A DNA stretch of 64,000 nt from TMP-24 sp046348855 (GCA_046348855.1 JAXMDK010000002.1:1-64000); one strand, 5' to 3'; shown: positions 46,276 to 55,424, counted from the stretch's first letter. Made by a program: numbers and translations. Notes: generated by a model not told the origin, from the letters alone.

Positions 46276-49200
46276 CTACTCCGCCGCCGTCGCCAGCGGC
46301 GCACCGCCGGCGCGCAGTTCGGCCAGAAGCTCGGCCCGCCGTGCCGCCGCCTTGGCCGCCGCCGCCGCCCGCACCGGACCGAAGCCCCGCACCGACAGCG
46401 GCAGTTCGGCCAGGGCCCGCGCCACCGGCAGGGTCGCCGGGGTCAGCGCGGCGAACACCTCGGCCATGTCGGCCTCATATTCGGCGATGGCGGCGCGCTC
46501 GCCCCGACGTTCCGCCGTCCGGCCGAACGGGTCGAGCGCGGTACCGCGCAGCCCCTTCGCCCGCGCCAGCAGCCGGAAGACCGGGATCATCCACGCCCCG
46601 AAGGCGCGCTTTTTCGGCCGCCCCGCGCCATCGGTACCGCCCAGCACCGGCGGCGCCAGATGGAAGGTCAGCTTCAGGTCGCCATCGAACAGATCCCGCG
46701 CCCGGTCGGCCGAGGTCAGGTGCAGCCGCGCCACCTCATATTCGTCCTTGTAGGCCATCAGCTTGTGGAAACTCAGCGCCACCGCCTCGCGTAGCGACTC
46801 GGGCGCGGCCTCGACCAGCCGGCGATAGCGCGCGGCATAGGCGGGATCCTGATACTCGGTCAGCCGGCGCGCCCGGTCGTCGATCTTTTCCTTAAGTGAC
46901 AAGGGCCTTGCCGCCGGATCCTCAAGCAACCCGGCCGCCGCCAGCGGCTCGGTCGAGGCCCAGCGGCCGATCTCGAACGCCCGCAGGTTGCCGTCGACCG
47001 CCTGCCCGTTCAGCTCGATCGCCCGCCGGATCGCCGCGCGCGTCAGCGGCAGGAGCCCCCGCTGCCATACGGCGCCCAGCACCATCATGTTGGAATAGAT
47101 GGAATCGCCCAGCAGCCGTTCGGCCAGCCGCGTCGCATCGAAGAAACGCACCCCATCCTTCAGCCGTGCTTCCAGCGACAGGCGCAGCCGGTCGGCGGGC
47201 AGGCGGAAATCGCGGTTCCTGGTGAAGTCGCCGGTGACGATCTCGTGCGCATTGACGACCGCGCCGGTCCGGCCCTCGGTCATCAGGCCCAGCGTCCGGG
47301 CCCCGGCCGTCACCACCAGATCGCCGCCGATCACGCAGTCGGCTTCGCCCGTTGCCACGCGGATTGCCGAAATGTCGGACGGTTGCGCGGCGATCCTCAG
47401 GTGAATGTGGACCGCGCCGCCCTTCTGCGCCAGCCCGGCCATCTCCATCATCCCGGCACCCTTGCCGTCCAGATGCGCCGCCATCGCCAGCACCGCGCCC
47501 ACCGTCACTACCCCGGTTCCACCGACGCCGGTCAGGACCGTATTGTGGGTGCGCCGGATCGCCGGCAACGCCGGTTCCGGCAGGTCGGGCAGGACGAAGT
47601 CCCGCGCCCCGGCCTTGCGCACCTTGCCGCCCTCGACCGTCACGAACGACGGACAGAAGCCCTTGAGGCAGGAGAAATCCTTGTTGCAGGACGACTGGTC
47701 GATGGCGCGCTTGGTGCCCAGTTCGGTTTCGACCGGCACGATCGACACGCAGTTCGACTGCACCGAACAATCGCCGCAGCCTTCGCAGACATCGGTGTTG
47801 ATGAACACCCGGCGGTCGGGGTCGGGGAAGGTGCCCTTTTTGCGCCGCCGCCGCTTTTCTGCAGCACAGGTCTGCACATAGACGATGGCCGAGACACCCT
47901 CGACCGCCGACAGCCGTTCCTGCACCGCCATCAGTTCGTCGCGCGTCGCGATCTCGATCCCCGGCGGGAAGGCCCCGAGGTCGAGTTCCTCTTTCGGATC
48001 ATGGACAAGCGCGACTTTCTTCACGCCCATCGCCAGCAGTTCACGCACGATCCGCGGCGCGTTCAGGCCGCCCTCGTTGGTCTGGCCGCCGGTCATCGCC
48101 ACGGCGTCGTTGTAAAGGATCTTGTAGGTGATGGTCGTGCCCGCGGCCAAGGCGGCGCGGATGGCGAGGATGCCCGAGTGGTTGTAGGTGCCGTCGCCGA
48201 GGTTCTGGAACACATGGCGGCGCTTGGAAAACGGCGCCTCGCCCACCCAGTTCACCCCCTCGCCGCCCATCTGCGTAAAGCCGACGGTGTCGCGGTCCAT
48301 CCACTGCACCATGTAGTGACAGCCGATCCCGGCATAGGCACGGCTGCCCTGCGGCAACCGGGTCGAGGTATTGTGCGGGCAGCCCGAACAGAACCACGGC
48401 TTGCGGGTGATGATCTCGGGGGCATTGTCGGCGCGCCGCGCGCTGGCGATGGCGGCGAGGCCCGCCTTCACGTCCTCGGTGCCGCGGCCTTCCTCGATCA
48501 GGATCTGGCCGATCTTTTCGGCGATCATCACCGGGTCCAGCGCATAGCGGGTCGGGAACAGTTCCTCGCGGTGCATCCCCCCCGCGCCGCCCTTGTACCA
48601 GCCATAGACGCGCCGACCGCGCCGGTCGTCGAAGATCGCTTCCTTGATCTGCACCTCGATCAGCTTGCGCTTTTCCTCGACCACGACCACCAGGTCCAGC
48701 CCCTCGGCCCAGTCGTGGAAGCTGGTCATGTCCAGCGGGAAGGTCTGGCCGACCTTGTAGGTGGTGATCCCCAGCCGCTCGGCCTCGGCCGCGTCGATGC
48801 CCAGAAGGTCGAAGGCATGCACCAGATCGAGCCAGTTCTTGCCGGCCGCCACGAAGCCGACCTTGGCGCCGGGCTTGCCCCAGACGCGCTTGTCCATGCG
48901 GTTGGCGCGGGCGAAGGCTTCGGCCGCGAACCGCTTGTGGTCAATCATCCGCGCTTCCTGCGCGACCGGCGTGTCGGCCAGGCGGATGTTCAGCCCGCCC
49001 TCGGGCATCGGGAAATCGGGGGTGACGAACGACAGCCGGAATGGGTCGCCATCGACGACGGCGGTGGCCTCGACCGTGTCCTTCATGGTCTTGAGCCCGA
49101 CCCAGACCCCGGCGAACCGCGACAGCGCCCAGGCGTACAGCCCGTAATCGAGGATTTCCTGCACCCCCGCCGGCGAGACCACCGGAATATAGGCATCGAC

Positions 49201-49689
49201 CATCGCCCAGTCGGACTGGTGCAGCACGGTCGAGCTTTCGCCGGTGTGGTCGTCGCCCATCGCCATGACCACGCCGCCGAACTTCGACGATCCGGCCATG
49301 TTCCCGTGCCGCATCACGTCGCCGGAACGGTCCACCCCCGGCCCCTTGCCGTACCAGAGCGCGAACACCCCGTCATAGCGACCCTCGCCCCGGACTTCGG
49401 CCTGCTGGCTGCCCCAGACGGCGGTCGCGGCCAGATCCTCGTTCAGGCCCGGCTGAAAGACGATGTCCTCGGCCTTCAGCCGCGCCGCCTCGCGGCCCAT
49501 CTGCAAATCGACCCCGCCCAGGGGCGAGCCGCGATAGCCGGTGACATAGCCCGCGGTGTTCAGCCCCGCCGCGCGGTCGCGGGCCTTCTGCATCAGCATC
49601 AGGCGCACCAGCGCCTGCGTCCCGTTCATCAGGACCGGCGACTTCGCCAGATCGAACTTGTCGGAAAGACTGATTTCCTGACGCGTCAT
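46276..49689 (-). CDS. Indolepyruvate ferredoxin oxidoreductase, IorA-IorB fusion
   Basis: 1137 residues from the ATG at 49689 (GGGAGGGCAGG upstream). It joins what archaea carry as two subunits: an N-terminal pyruvate-oxidoreductase-like half with a thiamine-diphosphate region (GIGCHYMVQWMDRD) and a cysteine-rich cluster site (CEGCGDCSVQSNC), then an IorB-like gamma domain near TGVGGTGVVTVGAVLAMAA. It oxidatively decarboxylates aryl-pyruvates from aromatic amino acids to acyl-CoA. A palindrome and a TATACT-like -10 lie just upstream. The divergent LysR gene is a candidate regulator by position. Confidence 0.93.
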   Translation of the reverse strand: MTRQEISLSDKFDLAKSPVLMNGTQALVRLMLMQKARDRAAGLNTAGYVTGYRGSPLGGVDLQMGREAARLKAEDIVFQPGLNEDLAATAVWGSQQAEVRGEGRYDGVFALWYGKGPGVDRSGDVMRHGNMAGSSKFGGVVMAMGDDHTGESSTVLHQSDWAMVDAYIPVVSPAGVQEILDYGLYAWALSRFAGVWVGLKTMKDTVEATAVVDGDPFRLSFVTPDFPMPEGGLNIRLADTPVAQEARMIDHKRFAAEAFARANRMDKRVWGKPGAKVGFVAAGKNWLDLVHAFDLLGIDAAEAERLGITTYKVGQTFPLDMTSFHDWAEGLDLVVVVEEKRKLIEVQIKEAIFDDRRGRRVYGWYKGGAGGMHREELFPTRYALDPVMIAEKIGQILIEEGRGTEDVKAGLAAIASARRADNAPEIITRKPWFCSGCPHNTSTRLPQGSRAYAGIGCHYMVQWMDRDTVGFTQMGGEGVNWVGEAPFSKRRHVFQNLGDGTYNHSGILAIRAALAAGTTITYKILYNDAVAMTGGQTNEGGLNAPRIVRELLAMGVKKVALVHDPKEELDLGAFPPGIEIATRDELMAVQERLSAVEGVSAIVYVQTCAAEKRRRRKKGTFPDPDRRVFINTDVCEGCGDCSVQSNCVSIVPVETELGTKRAIDQSSCNKDFSCLKGFCPSFVTVEGGKVRKAGARDFVLPDLPEPALPAIRRTHNTVLTGVGGTGVVTVGAVLAMAAHLDGKGAGMMEMAGLAQKGGAVHIHLRIAAQPSDISAIRVATGEADCVIGGDLVVTAGARTLGLMTEGRTGAVVNAHEIVTGDFTRNRDFRLPADRLRLSLEARLKDGVRFFDATRLAERLLGDSIYSNMMVLGAVWQRGLLPLTRAAIRRAIELNGQAVDGNLRAFEIGRWASTEPLAAAGLLEDPAARPLSLKEKIDDRARRLTEYQDPAYAARYRRLVEAAPESLREAVALSFHKLMAYKDEYEVARLHLTSADRARDLFDGDLKLTFHLAPPVLGGTDGAGRPKKRAFGAWMIPVFRLLARAKGLRGTALDPFGRTAERRGERAAIAEYEADMAEVFAALTPATLPVARALAELPLSVRGFGPVRAAAAAKAAARRAELLAELRAGGAPLATAAE

Positions 49690-49721
49690 CCTGCCCTCCC
49701 GGCGGTTGTGCATCCGCCCCC

Positions 49722-49744
49722 AGTATAGGTCAAATATATTGACC
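49722..49744 (-). promoter_or_regulatory. Promoter/operator of the indolepyruvate oxidoreductase gene
   Basis: A TATACT -10-like hexamer (minus strand, 49722-49727) directly adjoins a perfect palindrome, GGTCAA-ATATA-TTGACC (49728-49744), 39 bases upstream of the start. An operator between the -10 and -35 regions suits repression. The regulator is unknown. Confidence 0.5.
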
Positions 49745-49887
49745 CATAAAGAGGAATGTCCGCCCCTTCCAAACTTAGGGTTTTGCGCCTATCTGCATAT
49801 CCGCTATGAACGCGGCGCATGGGTTCGGCGCGGCCGTTTGAAACATACCGAATGTATGTGGCGGTTGACGCGACTGGTTGGAAGGCG

Positions 49888-50793
49888 ATGGACTGGGACA
49901 AGCTCAGAATATTTCACGCGGTTGCGGACGCGGGGTCGCTGACCCACGCGGGCGATCAGCTGCATCTGAGCCAGTCGGCGGTCAGCCGCCAGATCCGCTC
50001 GCTTGAGGAAAGCCTCGACACGACGCTGTTCCACCGCCATGCGCGGGGACTGATTCTCACCGAACAGGGCGAATTGCTGTTCGAGGCGACCAGTTCGATG
50101 AACAAGCGCCTCGAAACCGCCGCTGCGCGCATCCGCGACAGCGAGGAAGAGGTGTTCGGCGTCCTGCGCGTGACCACCACCACCGGCTTCGGCACCCTGT
50201 GGCTGGTGCCGCGCCTGCCCAAGCTTTACGACAAGTATCCCGACCTGAAGATCGAGCTGATGCTTGAGGAGCGGGTGCTTGACCTGCCCATGCGCGAGGC
50301 CGACGTGGCCATCCGCATGAAGGCGCCGTCGCAGGCCGACCTGATCCGCCGGCGGCTGATGAACATCCGCATGCAGCTGTTCGCGACCCCCGACTACCTG
50401 GCCCGCAACGGAACCCCGGCGCGCCTGTCCGACCTGGCCGACCACCGGCTGATCAGCCAGAACCCCAACACGCCGCAGGTGGCGGCCGGGGCGACGCTGG
50501 TGCAGCTGCTGATGGACCAGGACATCCGCTCGTCGCTGACGGTGAACAGCTACTTCGGCGTGCTGCAGGGGGTATTGAACCATCTGGGCATCGGCGTCCT
50601 GCCCGATTACCTGTGGGAGGACTTCCCTCATCTGGTCCGCGTCCTGCCCGAGGTGGAAAGCGACGACGTGCCGGTGTTCCTCGCCTACCCCGAGGAATTG
50701 CGCCAATCGAAGCGGGTCGGCGCCTTCCGCGATTTCGTCGCCGACGAGATCGCCGCCTACCGCAAACGCCAGGCCGAAGACCTGGTGGCCTGA
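49888..50793 (+). CDS. LysR-family transcriptional regulator
   Basis: 301 residues from the ATG at 49888 (GGAAGGCG upstream). The winged helix-turn-helix (about 1-60) reads LRIFHAVADAGSLTHAGDQLHLSQSAVSRQI. A LysR substrate-binding domain (about 90-290) follows. Related genes in this order are usually single regulators of unknown inducer. It is divergent from the indolepyruvate oxidoreductase gene across 198 bases. No T-N11-A type site stands out; the nearest palindrome is GGTCAA-N5-TTGACC at 49728-49744. Confidence 0.88.
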   Translation: MDWDKLRIFHAVADAGSLTHAGDQLHLSQSAVSRQIRSLEESLDTTLFHRHARGLILTEQGELLFEATSSMNKRLETAAARIRDSEEEVFGVLRVTTTTGFGTLWLVPRLPKLYDKYPDLKIELMLEERVLDLPMREADVAIRMKAPSQADLIRRRLMNIRMQLFATPDYLARNGTPARLSDLADHRLISQNPNTPQVAAGATLVQLLMDQDIRSSLTVNSYFGVLQGVLNHLGIGVLPDYLWEDFPHLVRVLPEVESDDVPVFLAYPEELRQSKRVGAFRDFVADEIAAYRKRQAEDLVA

Positions 50794-50867
50794 GCGGCTT
50801 TCCGCGCCCCGACTGAGGCATGATGGCAACGCATGGCCGCCATGATGCACCCGCAGCATTTTTGCGC

Positions 50868-50896
50868 TTGAACGCCCAATCCCGCGGCACTAGATG
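50868..50896 (+). promoter_or_regulatory. Promoter of the small RNA
   Basis: TTGAAC at 50868-50873, a 17-base spacer and TAGATG at 50891-50896 form a plausible sigma-70 promoter. It ends six bases before the predicted first base of the RNA hairpin. Confidence 0.5.
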
Positions 50897-50902
50897 AACG
50901 TC

Positions 50903-50985
50903 ATGGACGGGCGGTTGAGGAAACTCTCGCCGGTTCATACCTCCCTGTTGGACTTGGGCCGAGCTTTGTCTCGGCCTTTTTTTTT
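50903..50985 (+). ncRNA. Structured small RNA, about 83 nt (MmgR/suhB-RNA-like?)
   Basis: The predicted RNA starts with a long hairpin 50903-50938: ATGGAC pairs with GTTCAT, GGCG with CGCC, and GAG with CTC around a GAAA tetraloop. A single-stranded linker follows with an anti-Shine-Dalgarno-like CCTCCC (ACCTCCCTGTTGGACTT). It ends in an intrinsic terminator, GGCCGAG / CTCGGCC and nine T residues (50957-50985). Promoter spacing and the hairpin beginning at the predicted start agree. From memory it resembles the alphaproteobacterial MmgR/alpha-r8 (Rfam suhB) family; that assignment is unverified. It lies between LysR and purL in a gap without genes. Confidence 0.72.
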
Positions 50986-51110
50986 GGCCCCTGCCCGGCC
51001 TGCGCCGCCGAACCGCCCCGCCGCCGGCCATCTTTGCGCGCCTGCCCCTTTCCCTGAACGCGCCCATGCCCTATGAGGCGCGCAACCCAGCCGAAGAAAG
51101 GGAAAGTGGC

Positions 51111-53270
51111 ATGACCGAGCCCGAAATCACCGACGAGCTGATCGCCGCCCACGGGCTGAAGCCGGACGAATACGGCCGGATCCTCACGATCATCGGCCGC
51201 AAGCCCACCTTCACCGAACTTGGCATCTTTTCGGCGATGTGGAACGAACATTGTTCCTACAAATCCTCGAAGAAATGGCTGCGCACGCTGCACACCACCG
51301 GCCCGCAGGTGATCTGCGGCCCCGGCGAGAATGCCGGCGTCGTCGACATCGGCGACGGGCAGGCCGTGATCTTCAAGATGGAAAGCCACAACCACCCGTC
51401 CTACATCGAGCCGCATCAGGGTGCGGCGACCGGCGTCGGCGGCATCCTGCGCGACGTCTTCACCATGGGCGCACGCCCGATCGCGGCGATGGATTCGCTG
51501 TCGTTCGGCCTGCCCTCGCATCCCAAGACCGCCCATCTGGTCAAGGGCGTGGTCGAAGGGATCGGCGGCTATGGCAATGCCTTCGGCGTGCCGAACGTCG
51601 GCGGCGAGGTCCGCTTTCACCGCAGCTACAACGGCAACTGTCTGGTCAACGCCTTTGCCGCCGGCCTGGCCGACAGCGACAAGATCTTCTATTCGGCGGC
51701 CTCGGGCGTCGGCATGCCGGTGGTCTATCTCGGCGCCAAGACCGGCCGCGACGGCGTCGGCGGCGCGACGATGGCCAGCGCCGAATTCGACGACACGATC
51801 GAGGAAAAGCGGCCGACCGTGCAGGTCGGCGACCCGTTCACCGAAAAATGCCTGCTGGAAGCCTGTCTGGAACTGATGGCCTCGGACAGCGTCATTTCCA
51901 TTCAGGACATGGGCGCCGCCGGCCTGACCTGTTCGGCGGTGGAAATGGGCGACAAGGGCGGGCTCGGCATCAAGCTGCAACTCGACGCGGTGCCGCAGCG
52001 CGAAACCAACATGACCGCCTACGAGATGATGCTTTCCGAAAGCCAGGAGCGGATGCTCATGGTGCTGAAGCCCGAACGCGAAGCGGTCGCCCGGGCGATC
52101 TTCGAGAAATGGGACCTCGACTTCGCCATCGTCGGCGAAACCATCGCCGAGGACCGTTTCCTGATCCTGCACGGCAATCAGGTCAAGGCCGACCTGCCCC
52201 TGTCGAAACTGTCGTCGAGCGCGCCGGAATATGACCGGCCCTGGGTCCCCACCCCGGCGCCGGCGCCCCTGGGCGCCATCCCGCAGATCGACCCGATCGA
52301 GGGGCTGAAGGCGCTGATCGCCTCGCCCAATCACGCCCACAAGGCCTGGGTCTGGGAACAGTATGACAGCCAGGTCGGGGCCGATACGGTGCGCATTCCC
52401 GGCCTCGGCGCCGGCGTGGTGCGGGTGCATGGCACGGGCAAGGCGCTGGCCTTCACCTCGGACGTGACGCCGCGCTATGTCAAGGCCAACCCCTATGAGG
52501 GCGGCAAGCAGGCGGTGGCCGAAGCCTGGCGCAACCTGACCGCCGCCGGGGCGACACCCCTGGCTGCGACCGACAACCTGAATTTCGGCAATCCCGAAAA
52601 GCCCGAGATCATGGGTCAGTTCGTCGGCGCGATCAAAGGCATCGGCGAGGCCTGCCGGGCGCTCGACTTCCCCATCGTGTCGGGGAACGTGTCGCTTTAC
52701 AACGAAACCGACGGGTCGGGCATCCTGCCGACGCCCACCATCGGCGCGGTCGGGCTGCTCGCCTCGCTCGACGACCTGATCGCCGGACTGCCGGCCGATG
52801 GCGACGTTGCGGTCATGATCGGCGAGACCGGCGGCCATCTGGGCCAGTCGGCGCTGCTGTACGAGGCCTTCGGGATCGAGGCGGGCGACGCGCCCGCCGT
52901 CGACTTGGCGGTCGAACGGCGCAACGGCGATTTCCTGCGCGCCAGCCGACAGATGGTCCGGGCCGCGACCGATCTCGCCGATGGCGGCCTCGCGCTTGCC
53001 GCCTTCGAGATGGCCGAGGCCGCCGGCATCGGCCTTGCTCTCGACGCGACCGCCATCGGCATCCTCTTCGGCGAGGATCAGGCCCGCTATCTGGTGGCGC
53101 TGGACCCCGCCCAAGTCGAACCCTTCCTCGCCGCCGCCAAGGCCGCCGGGGTTTCGGCGGCGACGGTCGGCCGCTTCGGCGGCAAGGAGGTGCGGCTGGG
53201 CGTTTCGTCCGAACCGCTCGCGGCACTGTCAGCGATCTATCGCAGGGCCTTTGCCGACGCCGTGACCTGA
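51111..53270 (+). CDS. purL: Phosphoribosylformylglycinamidine synthase, PurL subunit
   Basis: 719 residues from the ATG at 51111. This is the short, three-component type (with separate PurS and PurQ), not the 1300-residue fused form. Two AIRS-like halves are visible. Signatures include GIFSAMWNEHCSYKSSK, MESHNHPSYIEPHQGAATGVGGI near the start and SGNVSLYNETDG in the second half. It catalyses ATP-dependent amidation of FGAR in purine synthesis. No purS or purQ is in the window. A terminator hairpin follows. Confidence 0.96.
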   Translation: MTEPEITDELIAAHGLKPDEYGRILTIIGRKPTFTELGIFSAMWNEHCSYKSSKKWLRTLHTTGPQVICGPGENAGVVDIGDGQAVIFKMESHNHPSYIEPHQGAATGVGGILRDVFTMGARPIAAMDSLSFGLPSHPKTAHLVKGVVEGIGGYGNAFGVPNVGGEVRFHRSYNGNCLVNAFAAGLADSDKIFYSAASGVGMPVVYLGAKTGRDGVGGATMASAEFDDTIEEKRPTVQVGDPFTEKCLLEACLELMASDSVISIQDMGAAGLTCSAVEMGDKGGLGIKLQLDAVPQRETNMTAYEMMLSESQERMLMVLKPEREAVARAIFEKWDLDFAIVGETIAEDRFLILHGNQVKADLPLSKLSSSAPEYDRPWVPTPAPAPLGAIPQIDPIEGLKALIASPNHAHKAWVWEQYDSQVGADTVRIPGLGAGVVRVHGTGKALAFTSDVTPRYVKANPYEGGKQAVAEAWRNLTAAGATPLAATDNLNFGNPEKPEIMGQFVGAIKGIGEACRALDFPIVSGNVSLYNETDGSGILPTPTIGAVGLLASLDDLIAGLPADGDVAVMIGETGGHLGQSALLYEAFGIEAGDAPAVDLAVERRNGDFLRASRQMVRAATDLADGGLALAAFEMAEAAGIGLALDATAIGILFGEDQARYLVALDPAQVEPFLAAAKAAGVSAATVGRFGGKEVRLGVSSEPLAALSAIYRRAFADAVT

Positions 53271-53280
53271 AAACCGGCAA

Positions 53281-53303
53281 CGGCCCCGCAACCGGCGGGG
53301 CCG
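53281..53303. terminator. Terminator hairpin after purL
   Basis: A perfect 9-base-pair stem (CGGCCCCGC / GCGGGGCCG, five-base loop) 10 bases after the purL stop and 16 bases before the convergent COQ10-like gene end. No T-run on either side. Confidence 0.55.
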
Positions 53304-53319
53304 CCTGGCGACCGCAAGA

Positions 53320-53775
53320 TCAGGGCCGGCCGTACAGCGCCTCGGCGCGGGCCTCGAAGGCGCGCACCACCCGGCGCATGGCCTCGTCGAAGACCACGCC
53401 GATGATCGCCTGCAGGATGGCGTTGCGGAATTCGAAATCGACGGAGAAATCGACCTCGCAGCCGCCTTCGGGGCGCGGCGAGAACTGCCAGTGCGAATGC
53501 AGGTGGCGGAACGGGCCGTCGAGATAGTCGGTCTCGATCCGCTTTTCGGCGGGGTACAGGATCACCCGACTGCCGAACCGTTCGCGGAACACCTTGAACG
53601 AGATGACCAGATCGGCGTCGACCACCTCGGCGCCGTCGGGGCGGGCCGTGCGCGACCGGATGCGGGCGGCGCTGGTCCAGGGCAGAAATTCGGGATAGCG
53701 CGCCACGTCGGCGACCAGCGCGTACATCTGCTCCGCGGTCCAGGGCAGCGGTCGCTTTTCCTTGTGTGCCGGCAT
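53320..53775 (-). CDS. RatA/COQ10-like START-domain protein
   Basis: 151 residues forming a single SRPBCC (START-like) fold: YALVADVARYPEFLPW at the start, a central strand block, FSVDFEFRNAILQ and a C-terminal helix (FDEAMRRVVRAFEARAEALYG). Mitochondrial COQ10 binds ubiquinone and aids respiration, and E. coli RatA was described as a ribosome-associated toxin. For alphaproteobacteria the ubiquinone-related role is more likely; no antitoxin gene adjoins. It is divergent from hpt. Confidence 0.85.
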   Translation of the reverse strand: MPAHKEKRPLPWTAEQMYALVADVARYPEFLPWTSAARIRSRTARPDGAEVVDADLVISFKVFRERFGSRVILYPAEKRIETDYLDGPFRHLHSHWQFSPRPEGGCEVDFSVDFEFRNAILQAIIGVVFDEAMRRVVRAFEARAEALYGRP

Positions 53776-53848
53776 TCCAGGCGCCCCGTTTCCCGATGAC
53801 AGTGCCCGCCCCTTTCGGCTAAGCAGGGGCGGAAATCAAGGGGGACCC

Positions 53849-54391
53849 ATGCCACATCGGCCCTATGTCATCGACGAACTGATCTCGGCCAAGGCGATCG
53901 CCGCGCGGGTCGAGGCGCTGGCCAAGGACATCACCCGGACCTTCGCCGGAACCGACAAGCTGGTGGTCGTCGGGCTGCTGCGCGGGTCGTTCGTATTCAT
54001 CGCCGATCTGGTGCGCGAGATCGACCTGCCGGTCGAGGTCGATTTCCTGGAAGCCTCCTCCTACGGCAACGCGATGGAAAGTTCGCGCGAGGTTCGAATT
54101 CTGAAAGACCTGCGCGGCGAGATCGCCGGCCGCGACGTGCTGGTGGTCGAGGATATCGTCGACACCGGCTTCACCCTGTCCCATGTGGTGCGCCTGCTGA
54201 AAAGCCGCGAGCCGCGCCGGATGGAGGTCTGCGTGCTGCTCGACAAGCCGTCGCGCCGCGAGGTCGACATCCGCGCCACCTGGACCGGGTTCGAGATTCC
54301 CGACGAATTCGTGGTCGGCTACGGCATCGACTTCGCCCAGAGAAACCGCAACTTGCCGTTCATCGGCAAGGTGCGGTTCACCGACGAATGA
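53849..54391 (+). CDS. hpt: Hypoxanthine phosphoribosyltransferase
   Basis: 180 residues from the ATG at 53849. The PRPP-binding loop VLVVEDIVDTGFTL, the N-terminal VGLLRGSFVFIADL and the C-terminal EFVVGYGIDFAQ are the family signatures. It salvages hypoxanthine (and guanine) to nucleotides. Its stop overlaps the start of a 59-residue membrane protein gene (ATGA). Confidence 0.94.
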   Translation: MPHRPYVIDELISAKAIAARVEALAKDITRTFAGTDKLVVVGLLRGSFVFIADLVREIDLPVEVDFLEASSYGNAMESSREVRILKDLRGEIAGRDVLVVEDIVDTGFTLSHVVRLLKSREPRRMEVCVLLDKPSRREVDIRATWTGFEIPDEFVVGYGIDFAQRNRNLPFIGKVRFTDE

Positions 54392-54567
54392 TTCCCGAAC
54401 GCTGGCTGTTGCGGATGGCGCAATGGGCGCACCATCCGCCGCCCCTGTGGCGCGTCCTGCTGTGGGCGGCGGTGATCGCCCTGTGCCTGGCGGTCTTCGG
54501 CATCGAAAAGGCCGGCTACTGGCCCGACTGGATGACGGTGAATTCGCGAGCCAAGGTCAGGTTCTAG
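54388..54567 (+). CDS. Small membrane protein coupled to hpt (59 residues)
   Basis: The ATG overlaps the hpt stop by four bases, so translation is likely coupled. Translation begins MIPERWLLRMAQWAHH, contains a hydrophobic segment VLLWAAVIALCLAVFGI (about 24-40), and ends WPDWMTVNSRAKVRF. One membrane helix is predicted. No family function is known to me, although a similar reading frame after hpt seems common in the order (memory, unchecked). Its TAG stop shares bases with the stop of the convergent LysR gene. Confidence 0.65.
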   Translation: MIPERWLLRMAQWAHHPPPLWRVLLWAAVIALCLAVFGIEKAGYWPDWMTVNSRAKVRF

Positions 54568-55424
54568 GCCGGCGGCGCCAGAACCTCGGCCAGCCGTTCG
54601 GCCAGCTTCTGGCGCATCAGCGCGATGCGCGGCACCGCGGCCAGATCGGTGTGCGAGGCGACCCACAGGTTCACCGTCAGCACCGGCGCGCCATTCGCCG
54701 CCCGCGCGAGGCGCTTGTCGGCATCGCCCACGTAGCTCGGCAGGAAGGCGACGCCCCGGCCAAGCGCCACCATCTCGGCCAGCGTCAGGAAACTGTCGGC
54801 CCCGTCGCCGATCTGCTCGGCCGCGACGTTGGCGGCCAGCCAGCGTGCCGGGATGCTGCGGGCCAGGACGCCGCCGAGGTTCAGCCACGGGCTGTCGGAC
54901 CCGCAGCCCGCGGCCGGGCCATAGGCGGCAAAGGCGATCTGTCCGGGGCATTCGCCGACCAGGTCCGGCGGCAAGCGGTCGGTCGGGCGCACGGTGATGT
55001 CGGCGGCGGTGCGGCCCATGTCCAGATGCAGGTTGGAACTGACCAGCGACACCCGCAGGTCAGGCGCCTCGGCGGCGATCCTGGCCAGGATCGGCGGCAG
55101 AAGCCGCTGGCAGAAACTGTCGGTCGAGGTCAGGCGGATCTCGCCCGCCAGGGGCGAGCGCGCCCCGGCCAGCAGCCGCGCCACCCGCTGCACCGCCTGA
55201 TCGACATCGCGCGCCGCCTCGACCACCTGCGCCCGGTCCGGCGGGATGCGGTAGCCGCGCGCGGTCTTGTCGAAGAGCGCCAGCCCATGCGCCGCCTCGA
55301 ACGCCGCGATCCGCCGCAGCACCGTCGCATGGTTCACGCCCAGCACCCGCGCGGCGGCGCTGACCGAGCCTTCCTCGACCACCGCCAGCACATAGCGCAG
55401 ATCGTCCCAGTTGGCGCGTGTCAC
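54564..55424 (-). CDS. LysR-family transcriptional regulator
   Basis: 286 residues. The DNA-binding domain reads LRYVLAVVEEGSVSAAARVLGVNHATVLRRIAAFE (residues about 9-43), typical of the LysR subgroup with a shortened effector domain related to small-molecule sensors. The C-terminal domain (about 85-280) is LysR_substrate type. The inducer is unknown. The ends of this gene and of the 59-residue gene overlap by four bases (shared CTAG). It is divergent from the cytochrome c' gene, which it might regulate. Confidence 0.87.
   Translation of the reverse strand: MTRANWDDLRYVLAVVEEGSVSAAARVLGVNHATVLRRIAAFEAAHGLALFDKTARGYRIPPDRAQVVEAARDVDQAVQRVARLLAGARSPLAGEIRLTSTDSFCQRLLPPILARIAAEAPDLRVSLVSSNLHLDMGRTAADITVRPTDRLPPDLVGECPGQIAFAAYGPAAGCGSDSPWLNLGGVLARSIPARWLAANVAAEQIGDGADSFLTLAEMVALGRGVAFLPSYVGDADKRLARAANGAPVLTVNLWVASHTDLAAVPRIALMRQKLAERLAEVLAPPA

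Noticed and set aside
47245..49728. Long plus-strand open frame opposite the indolepyruvate oxidoreductase gene
   Set aside because: Same antisense artefact; the real gene on the minus strand has cofactor motifs and a ribosome site.
50905..50935. Possible RNase P RNA fragment (GAGGAAA region)
   Set aside because: Only a short GGCGGTTGAGGAAA stretch is similar. The rest of the P RNA core is absent and the segment folds as a simple hairpin in an 83-base RNA.
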